Shown piece after piece: positions 21,687 through 28,341 of a DNA stretch of 63,305 nt (positions are counted from its first letter, which is position 1; each line of letters opens with the position of its first letter). The stretch spans positions 1 to 63,305 of the forward strand of contig WYAZ01000079.1 in the NCBI GenBank assembly GCA_011526105.1, read 5' to 3'. This DNA comes from Deltaproteobacteria bacterium (GTDB taxonomy: Bacteria > Myxococcota > Kuafuiibacteriia > Kuafuiibacteriales > Kuafuiibacteriaceae). Made by a program: the position numbers and the translations under genes. A model generated the notes under the pieces. That model was not told the origin of the DNA. It saw only the letters and a list, made by a program, of their open reading frames with translations, and did no database searches.

Positions 21687-22660
21687 GCGAGACGACGTAC
21701 ATCGAGGCCATCCGTCTCGCGATGATCGAGGAGATGGAGCGTGACCAGTCGGTCTTCCTCATCGGAGAAGACATCGGTCACTTCGGGGGCGCGTTCAAAG
21801 CCACTCAAGGTCTGCTCGAGCGCTTCGGCAAGGAGCGGGTGGTGGACACCCCCATCGCGGAGGCGCTCATCATGGGTGTCTCCGTCGGCGCCGCCATCCG
21901 CGGCCTGCGTCCCGTCGCCGAGATGCAGTTCGCGGACTTCGTGACGTGCGGCTTCTCGCAGCTCGTCGAGAACGCAGGCACGTTTCACTATCGTCTCAAG
22001 GTCTCCGTGCCCATGGTGGTCCGACTCCCCTCGGGCGGCGGTGTAGGCGGCGGTCCGTATCACTCCAGAAACCCCGAGGCGTGGTTCTGTCACGCGCCGG
22101 GCCTCAAGGTCGTGGCGCCGGCCACCGCCGCGGACGCGCACGGTCTTCTGAAGTCGGCCATCCGCGATCCGGACCCGGTCGTCTTCCTCGAGCAGAAGTG
22201 GCTCTACCGCCGAGAGAAGGGTGTACTGCAGAGCGGCGATGATGCGCTGGTGCCGCTCGGGAAGGCGAGGGTGGCCCGCGAAGGCCGGCACCTCACGCTC
22301 GTCACCTACGCCAACGGCGTTCCCATGGCGGTCGAGGCCGCCGACAGGCTCCGCGCTCAGGGCATCGAGATCGAGGTCATCGACCTCCGCAGCCTCGCGC
22401 CCTGGGACCATCAGACGGTGCTCGCCTCGGTCGAAAAGACCGGTCGGCTCCTGGTGCTCTCGGAGGCCACCCGCACCGGGAGTTTTGCCTCCGAGGTGGC
22501 GGCGCACGTGGCCGAGCTCGGCTTCGAGAGCCTCGATGCGCCCATTCTGAGGGTCACCGCGCCGGATGCGCCGACGCCTTCCGAGAAGAACCTCGAAGCG
22601 TATTTTCGGCCGAACACGGAGAAGCTCGTCGATGCCGTGTCCGTTCTGATGCGGTACTGA
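21683..22660 (+). CDS. 2-oxoacid dehydrogenase E1 component, beta subunit
   Basis: A 325-residue transketolase-like beta subunit starting MSETTYIEAIRLAMIEEM. Family hallmarks are GEDIGHFGGAFKATQGL, DTPIAEALIMGVSVGAAI, EMQFADFVTCG, the potassium-loop region and RLPSGGGVGGGPYHS, then the C-terminal EVIDLRSLAPWD block. It pairs with E1 alpha to form the ThDP site. Its ATG overlaps the alpha stop by four bases. The next gene starts 54 bases later and is unrelated in function. Confidence 0.93.
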   Translation: MSETTYIEAIRLAMIEEMERDQSVFLIGEDIGHFGGAFKATQGLLERFGKERVVDTPIAEALIMGVSVGAAIRGLRPVAEMQFADFVTCGFSQLVENAGTFHYRLKVSVPMVVRLPSGGGVGGGPYHSRNPEAWFCHAPGLKVVAPATAADAHGLLKSAIRDPDPVVFLEQKWLYRREKGVLQSGDDALVPLGKARVAREGRHLTLVTYANGVPMAVEAADRLRAQGIEIEVIDLRSLAPWDHQTVLASVEKTGRLLVLSEATRTGSFASEVAAHVAELGFESLDAPILRVTAPDAPTPSEKNLEAYFRPNTEKLVDAVSVLMRY

Positions 22661-22714
22661 GCCCTGGGCAGCGCCCCGGTTCCCCTGCGAGGGGGTCCTT
22701 GCTAGGTTCTCTTC

Positions 22715-23698
22715 ATGGCGGTGACAGATCATGTCGCGATCGCGCTCGACTTCTCCAAGCCCTCGGAGCAGGCGGCCCGCGCAGCCTTCGAACTGGCCGC
22801 GCTCACCGGGGCCAAGAAGTTGACGGTGCTCCACGCGACGCGGGACGTCGTGCTGCCCGCCGGTGACACGCCGGAGCTGCGCCAGCAACTCGAGGCGCTC
22901 CGCTTCAAGCTCACCGCCGCGGCGGAGCAGCAGCTCGAGGCGCTTTGTCAGCGGGTGTCGAGCCGGTCTTGCGAGCGCGTAGTCGTGCGCGGCCGACCTT
23001 CGGAGGCCATCCCGCAGGCGCTCCAGTCGATGGGGGCCACCTTGCTCGTCCTTGGCACCCACGCACGAAAAGGACTGCGGCGCGTCTTCGTCGGGAGCAT
23101 CGCGGAGGACCTCCTGCGCGGGCTCGAGATCCCGGCGCTCGTGACCCTGGTGGGCGCGGACGAGGTTCCGCCGGACGAGGAGCTGCGTTCGCTGCGCCAC
23201 GTCGTCGTGGGCATCGATCTGACGGACGAAGCCGAGGCGATCGCGGACGCCGTGGTCTCGCTCTTCGGGGGCGCCGCGTCCGAGCGGCCGATCGCCATTC
23301 ACCTCGTTCACTCGCTCGACACCCGCGAAGAGGTGGAGGCCTTGATTCGCGAGGAGCGCGAGGCCCATCAGAGCGAGAGCCGGCTCGTGGCCGAACACAT
23401 TCAGAAGGTCGAGAAGGAGCGGGCGACCGCACTCTTCGAGCGACTCGAGCCGAAGATCCAGCGCGCCGGGTTCGAGGTCACGCGTCACATGGGCGAAGGC
23501 GACTTCGTCGAGACCGCAGCGGAGCTCATCGAGTCACTGCCGGCCCAGCTCGTGGTCGTCGGGACCCACGGGCGTCACCGCGCGCCCATCTTGGAGCTGG
23601 GCTCCACTGCCTCGCGCATGATCCGGGCTTCGGCGGTCTCGGTTCTGATCGTGCCATCGCACGCGCCGGAGTCGGGCGATGCTTCCGACGCCGGCTGA
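22715..23698 (+). CDS. Tandem universal stress protein (two Usp domains)
   Basis: A 327-residue cytoplasmic protein with two Usp folds. Domain 1 (about 5-150) starts HVAIALDFSKPSEQAARAAF and has the ATP-binding-like LLVLGTHARKGLRRVFVGSIAEDLL. Domain 2 (about 160-320) starts RHVVVGIDLTDEAEAIADA and ends LVVVGTHGRHRAPILELGSTA. G-2x-G-9x-G(S/T) motifs are partly kept, so nucleotide binding is plausible. These proteins usually help survival under starvation or redox stress. The last 20 bases overlap the tadA start. Confidence 0.85.
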   Translation: MAVTDHVAIALDFSKPSEQAARAAFELAALTGAKKLTVLHATRDVVLPAGDTPELRQQLEALRFKLTAAAEQQLEALCQRVSSRSCERVVVRGRPSEAIPQALQSMGATLLVLGTHARKGLRRVFVGSIAEDLLRGLEIPALVTLVGADEVPPDEELRSLRHVVVGIDLTDEAEAIADAVVSLFGGAASERPIAIHLVHSLDTREEVEALIREEREAHQSESRLVAEHIQKVEKERATALFERLEPKIQRAGFEVTRHMGEGDFVETAAELIESLPAQLVVVGTHGRHRAPILELGSTASRMIRASAVSVLIVPSHAPESGDASDAG

Positions 23699-24143
23699 AG
23701 ACGAGCGCTTCATGCGCCTCGCGCTGGACTGCGCGGAACGGGCGGCCGCGCGGGGTGAGGTGCCGGTCGGTGCGGTCGGGGTCTCTTCTGGCCTCGTCGT
23801 AGCCGGCGCAGGAAACCTTCGCGAGGGTGCACACGACCCGACCGCACACGCGGAGTTGATCGTCATCCAAGAGGCGGCGAAGCGCCTCGGCCGCTGGCGC
23901 CTCTCTGATCTCACGCTCTACGTCACGCTCGAGCCCTGCTTCATGTGCGCGGGGGCGATCGTGAACGCGAGGATCGGTCGCGTCGTTTATGGCGCGGTGG
24001 ATCCAAAGGCGGGTGCGGTGGAGAGCCTGGCCTCGGTGCTGAGCGATACCCGCCTCAACCACGTGCCTCGGGTGACCGGCGGGGTGCTCGCCGAGCCCTC
24101 GGGCGCGCTCCTTCGGGCCTTCTTTCGCGCCCGACGGGCCTGA
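23679..24143 (+). CDS. tadA: tRNA adenosine(34) deaminase
   Basis: A 154-residue zinc deaminase with the catalytic H57-A-E59 and P86-C87-x2-C90 motifs, and the TadA-specific N terminus EDERFMRLAL and RGEVPVGAV. It converts A34 of tRNA-Arg(ACG) to inosine so that CGU, CGC and CGA can be read. Its substrate tRNA is encoded at 452-528. The start ATG 23679 overlaps the Usp gene by 20 bases; a later ATG at 23712 would remove conserved residues. Confidence 0.94.
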   Translation: MLPTPAEDERFMRLALDCAERAAARGEVPVGAVGVSSGLVVAGAGNLREGAHDPTAHAELIVIQEAAKRLGRWRLSDLTLYVTLEPCFMCAGAIVNARIGRVVYGAVDPKAGAVESLASVLSDTRLNHVPRVTGGVLAEPSGALLRAFFRARRA

Positions 24144-24206
24144 GTTCTCAGCGGCTTTGACGACCGTCCCGCGGCTGCAGATTTCACTTGTCTTCCACCT
24201 TGAAAT

Positions 24207-24221
24207 CGAGAATGGTTCTCA
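24207..24221. promoter_or_regulatory. Fur-box-like palindrome before the imelysin/HTTM operon
   Basis: CGAGAATGGTTCTCA contains the exact inverted repeat GAGAA-TGG-TTCTC. Aligned to the 7-1-7 Fur consensus TGATAAT-N-ATTATCA it matches 10 of 14 positions, which is good for a high-GC genome. It lies eight bases before the start of the DUF4856 gene, where a bound repressor would block transcription or the leader. Functional families downstream fit iron control. Recognised by eye; no genome-wide background was available. Confidence 0.5.
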
Positions 24222-24229
24222 AAGTCGAC

Positions 24230-25714
24230 ATGAAGGCACCGAAACTCCTCCCCTTTGCGCTCCTCTCTCTGCTCGCCTTCGCCGCCTGCGGCGAAGAGAC
24301 CCCTGCCGGCTCGGATGCCGGCACGGACATCGATGGTTCGCTCCCGAACGGCGACGCGGGTCCAGGCTCCGATGCGGGGCCCAGCGCCACGAGCCTCTAC
24401 CGGTTCGAGAGCCGCTTTCAGTCGGGTTCGAGCGTGAGCTACGGCGGCCAGGTGGCTCGGCACGTGCTCGTCGAGGAGCTGAAGAGTTATCTGGGCGGTT
24501 TGACCGACCAGAGCTTTCCGAATCCGGCGTCCGGAGATGTCGTCGCGGCGCTCAACTTTTTCTACGACTTCAACAACCAAGGGGGCACTGCGGACTACGA
24601 GATCATCGCGTTCGGTAGCACGGCTTTGAACCAGACCACCATCGGCGAGCTCGCGAGCTTGCGGGGCCTCAAGGAGAAGATGCCGGACACAGAGGGCCAC
24701 TTCGTTGGCGGCGTGGTGGGCTACGGGGACGGGACGCTGACCCCGGATGCGGTCGCGCAGGCGATGTTTCGCGCGGTCGAGGAGCTCGTCATCGCGCGTT
24801 TCGAGGGCAACATCCCGCGAGGCCCGAATCAAGTGGCCATCGCCAAGCCGTACTTGAGCGCGCGCGGGGTGGACTACCTAGAGCTCATCCAGAAGTACCT
24901 CACCGGCGCGGTGGCGTTCTCGCAAGGCGTCGACGACTACCTGGACGACAGCACTCCAGGCAAAGGCATACTCTCCGACAACGCGACCCAGGTGAGTGGT
25001 GAACCGTACACCGTGCTCGAACACGGATGGGACGAGGCCTTTGGGTACTTCGGGGCCGCGCGCGACTACGCGAACTACACCGACGACGAGGTCGCGGGGG
25101 CGGGGGGCCGCGCCGACTGGCAGATCTTCCACGACACAAACGGGGATACGAAGATCGATCTCCGGTCGGAATACAACTTTGGTCATGCAACCAACGCGAG
25201 CAAGCGCGACCGAGGCAGCCACGCCGCCGCGCGCACCGACTTCTCGGCCGGAGCGATTCAGGGCTTTTTGAGAGGCCGGGCCCTCATCAGCGGGGCCGGG
25301 GGCGCGCTGACCGAGGCCCAGCTCGGAGAACTTCGTGGCTATCGAGACGCGGCCATCGATAACTGGGAGAACGCACTCGCCGCGACCGCGGTGCACTACA
25401 TCAACGAGGTCCTTTCCGACATGGCGGCGTTCGGAAGCGAAGCCTACAAATTCGAGGATCACGCAAAACATTGGTCCGAGCTCAAAGGCTTCGCGCTCGT
25501 GCTGCAGTTCAACACAAAACAGTCGCCGTGGAACCCAGATGACTTCGAAGAGCTTCATGCACATCTAGGGGATGCGCCGGTGCTGCCCAACGCCGAGAGC
25601 GCACAAATCACGGCCTACAAGGAGCGACTGCTGGCCGCGCGTGCGCTCCTGCAGGCGACCTACGGCTTCGAGAGCGCGAACATGGGTGATGAACACGGCG
25701 TGGGTGGTTGGTGA
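24230..25714 (+). CDS. DUF4856-family lipoprotein
   Basis: A 494-residue lipoprotein starting MKAPKLLPFALLSLLAFAAC (lipidated C20), then an Asp/Ala/Gly linker. The domain (about 60-494) carries DUF4856 hallmarks: FESRFQSGSSVSYGGQVARH, LEHGWDEAFGYFGAARDY, the GFLRGRALI helix and a C-terminal HYINEVL helix. The function of the family is unknown; it is an imelysin-like all-helical protein that in Bacteroidetes, to my knowledge, sits beside imelysin, HTTM and TonB-receptor genes. An upstream in-frame ATG exists at 24188, but it precedes the Fur-like box and would place charged residues before the signal peptide. Its stop overlaps the imelysin GTG start. It is likely a periplasmic or surface iron-binding partner. 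Confidence 0.8.
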   Translation: MKAPKLLPFALLSLLAFAACGEETPAGSDAGTDIDGSLPNGDAGPGSDAGPSATSLYRFESRFQSGSSVSYGGQVARHVLVEELKSYLGGLTDQSFPNPASGDVVAALNFFYDFNNQGGTADYEIIAFGSTALNQTTIGELASLRGLKEKMPDTEGHFVGGVVGYGDGTLTPDAVAQAMFRAVEELVIARFEGNIPRGPNQVAIAKPYLSARGVDYLELIQKYLTGAVAFSQGVDDYLDDSTPGKGILSDNATQVSGEPYTVLEHGWDEAFGYFGAARDYANYTDDEVAGAGGRADWQIFHDTNGDTKIDLRSEYNFGHATNASKRDRGSHAAARTDFSAGAIQGFLRGRALISGAGGALTEAQLGELRGYRDAAIDNWENALAATAVHYINEVLSDMAAFGSEAYKFEDHAKHWSELKGFALVLQFNTKQSPWNPDDFEELHAHLGDAPVLPNAESAQITAYKERLLAARALLQATYGFESANMGDEHGVGGW

Positions 25715-26916
25715 GCCGTCGCTTCCTCCATTTCGGTTTGGGGCTCTTCGTGTTCACGCTCTTGGCGGGGTGCACCAAGAGCACGCCGCCGACGCCGCCC
25801 GATGGCTTCGATCGCAACGCGATGCTCGGCAGCCTCACCCAGCGGGTGATTGCCCCGGGCTACGTCGCTTTCGCGGAGTCGGCGGAGACCCTCCGCGTCG
25901 AGCTTCAGGCGTGGCGCGACGCGGCCACCACCACGGTAGCGGCTTCGGCCAGGGGCCGTGCCCAGGTCGCGTATCGCAGCTCGATGCGGGCCTGGCAGCG
26001 CATGGAGGCCATGCAGGTCGGACCCGCCGGCTCGCCCACGGTCATGACGGGAGGGCTGCTCCTCCGCGACGAGATCTACTCCTGGCCGACCTTCAGCCAC
26101 TGCCGAGTCGATCAGGTCACCGTCTCTGGCGACTATGTGGACCCGAGCTTTGTCGAACGCGAACTGGTCAACGTGTATGGCCTCGACGCGCTCGAGTACC
26201 TGCTGTTCACCGAGAGCGCGGGCAACGTCTGCGCGGCGCCGGTGCCGATCAACCGCGACGGCACTTGGGCCGCGCTCGGCGACGACGAGGTATGGAAGCG
26301 ACGGGCTGCATACGCGTATGTCGTTGCGGCGGACGTGAAGCGCCTCGCCGATGAGCTCAGCGCGGCGTGGGCGACTGGAGGCAGCTTCGCGCCCGGCTTC
26401 GTCGCCGCCGGACAGGCCGGGTCTCCGTTCTCCACCGCGCAGGAGGCGATCGACCAGCTCTTTGCTGCCCTGTTCTATGTCGATCAGACGGTGAAGGACG
26501 AGAAGCTCGTGAAGCCGGCGGGTCTCGATCCCGTCTGCGGCGCGAACACGTGTCCGGACATGGTCGAGACGCGCCTCGCCGACACTTCACGCGACAACAT
26601 CGAGGCGAACCTCGAAGGACTCCGCGCGTTGCTCACCGGCGCGTACGAGGGCGAGGAGGCTGGGCTCGGCTTCGACGACTTCCTGGTGGCGGTGGGCGCC
26701 GAGGCGGTGTCGGTGGACCTCATCCAAAGGGTGGATGATGCGTTGGTCGCGGTGCGAGCGATGAACGCGCCCATCGAAGATCTGCTCGTCTCCGATCTCG
26801 GCGCGGTTCGTAACCTTCAGGCGCTCGTCAAGCGTGTGACCGATCTTCTGAAGAGCCAGTTCGTGAGTGTCCTCAACCTCAAGCTCCCCGACGAAGGCGC
26901 GGCCGACAACGACTGA
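25711..26916 (+). CDS. Imelysin (M75-like) lipoprotein
   Basis: A 401-residue lipoprotein: signal MSRRFLHFGLGLFVFTLLAGC with lipobox LAGC (C21). The helical imelysin core has repeats of WQRMEAMQVG, LLLRDEIYSWPTFSHC and, at the family's key site, G157-L-D-A-L-E162-YLLF. The canonical motif is GxHxxE, so the His is replaced by Asp here. The second half repeats the four-helix fold (EAIDQLFAALFYVDQTVKDEKL). Imelysins (EfeO, IrpA, ICMP) act in iron uptake; peptidase activity is doubted. The GTG at 25711 overlaps the previous stop as GTGA. It is second in the four-gene operon. Confidence 0.88.
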   Translation: MSRRFLHFGLGLFVFTLLAGCTKSTPPTPPDGFDRNAMLGSLTQRVIAPGYVAFAESAETLRVELQAWRDAATTTVAASARGRAQVAYRSSMRAWQRMEAMQVGPAGSPTVMTGGLLLRDEIYSWPTFSHCRVDQVTVSGDYVDPSFVERELVNVYGLDALEYLLFTESAGNVCAAPVPINRDGTWAALGDDEVWKRRAAYAYVVAADVKRLADELSAAWATGGSFAPGFVAAGQAGSPFSTAQEAIDQLFAALFYVDQTVKDEKLVKPAGLDPVCGANTCPDMVETRLADTSRDNIEANLEGLRALLTGAYEGEEAGLGFDDFLVAVGAEAVSVDLIQRVDDALVAVRAMNAPIEDLLVSDLGAVRNLQALVKRVTDLLKSQFVSVLNLKLPDEGAADND

Positions 26917-26931
26917 ACGCGGAAACACTCG

Positions 26932-28341
26932 ATGAACGATCCCGACCTCGACCCCCGTGGGTGGCGCGCGCGGCTGAGCGCCCCCAAAGACATCGCCTCC
27001 TTGGCGCTGTTTCGCATCCTGCTCGGGTTCGTGATGAGCGTGGGTCTGTTGCGCTTCGTGCTTCAGGGCTGGGTCGAGAAGATCTACGAGCGCCCAAGCT
27101 TCTTCTTCAAGTTCCCGGGCTTCGAGTGGGTCTTTGTCCCCGGACCAACCGGCCTCTATCTCCTCTTCGGCATCACGTGGCTGGCGGCGGTGCTGGTCAC
27201 GATCGGGCTCTACTACCGCGTCGCGATCATCACGTTCCTTCTCGGCTTCACGTACATCCAGCTCATGGAGGTCACGAGCTATCTGAACCACTACTACCTC
27301 GTCGTCTTGCTCGCGGGCCTGCTCGTGTTCATGCCGGCCCACGGGGCGTTCTCCATCGATGTGCTCCGCCGTCCGGAGTTGGCTCGCTCGCGCGTGCCGG
27401 CGTGGATGGTGTACGTGCTTCGGCTTCAGCTCGGTCTCGTCTACTTCTACGCCGCCCTCGCCAAGCTTCAACCCGACTGGCTGCTCCATGCGGAGCCGCT
27501 GCGGACCTGGTTGTACGCGCGCTCAGAGACCTGGCTCGTGGGGCCGCTCTTTGTCTGGGCGCCGACCGCGTACTTCATGTCGTGGGCGGGGTTTTTGTAC
27601 GATTTGACGATCCCCGCTTGGCTCCTGTGGCGAAGGAGCCGGCCCTTTGCGTACCTCGTCGTGCTCCTCTTTCACGCGTACACCTTCGTGCTCTTCGACA
27701 TCGGCATGTTTCCCTTCATCATGACCGTGTGTACGACCATCTTCTTCGATCCGAGTTGGCCACGCCGCTTCGCGCGCAGCACGGGCGGCGCAAGTCTGAA
27801 GCCTCCGTCCTTGGTTGGGCCAGGGAAGGCCTCGCCGCTTCGCCCTGCGCTCTCCTTGCTGCTCGCGGGCTACGTGTGCATTCAAGCGCTGCTCCCCGCG
27901 CGGCACTGGCTCTACCCCGGTGACGTTTTGTGGTCGGAGGAGGGTATGCGCTTCGCTTGGAAGGTGATGGTGCGCGAGAAGAACGGTGCCATTACGTATC
28001 ACGTGACGCAGAAGGACTCGGGGCGTTCTTGGCAGATTGATCCTTTGGCCTACCTCGAGTGGAGGCAGTTCAGCGACATGAGCGGACAGCCGGATCTCAT
28101 CGTGCAGCTCGCGAAGCACATCGCCTGGGATTTGCAGCAGAAGGGTCGCGGCGAGGTGGAGGTGCGCGCTGAGGCGTGGGTCTCACTCAACGGCCGCGCG
28201 CCCCGGCTGCTCCTGGACCCGAGCGTGGACCTGAGCCGCGTGCGGGATGGGTTCGGACCGATGGCGTTTGTGACTGCGGCACCTGCGGAGCCGCCGCGCG
28301 ACGGCCGCGACCTACTCAGCCTGAGGTCGCCGACGCCATGA
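26932..28341 (+). CDS. HTTM-domain (vitamin K-dependent gamma-carboxylase-like) membrane protein
   Basis: A 469-residue integral membrane protein with about eight hydrophobic segments within residues 20-320 and a soluble C-terminal part of about 150 residues. SYLNHYYLVVLLAGLL (N119-H120), FYAALAKLQPDW (K178) and LFHAYTFVLFDIGMFPFIM are typical of the HTTM/VKG-carboxylase family. By alignment from memory, H120 and K178 correspond to the catalytic His and Lys of human gamma-glutamyl carboxylase. The reaction in bacteria is unknown. It lies 15 bases after the imelysin gene and overlaps the TonB receptor (ATGA). An enzymatic or transport role in handling a metal complex is inferred. Confidence 0.85.
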   Translation: MNDPDLDPRGWRARLSAPKDIASLALFRILLGFVMSVGLLRFVLQGWVEKIYERPSFFFKFPGFEWVFVPGPTGLYLLFGITWLAAVLVTIGLYYRVAIITFLLGFTYIQLMEVTSYLNHYYLVVLLAGLLVFMPAHGAFSIDVLRRPELARSRVPAWMVYVLRLQLGLVYFYAALAKLQPDWLLHAEPLRTWLYARSETWLVGPLFVWAPTAYFMSWAGFLYDLTIPAWLLWRRSRPFAYLVVLLFHAYTFVLFDIGMFPFIMTVCTTIFFDPSWPRRFARSTGGASLKPPSLVGPGKASPLRPALSLLLAGYVCIQALLPARHWLYPGDVLWSEEGMRFAWKVMVREKNGAITYHVTQKDSGRSWQIDPLAYLEWRQFSDMSGQPDLIVQLAKHIAWDLQQKGRGEVEVRAEAWVSLNGRAPRLLLDPSVDLSRVRDGFGPMAFVTAAPAEPPRDGRDLLSLRSPTP

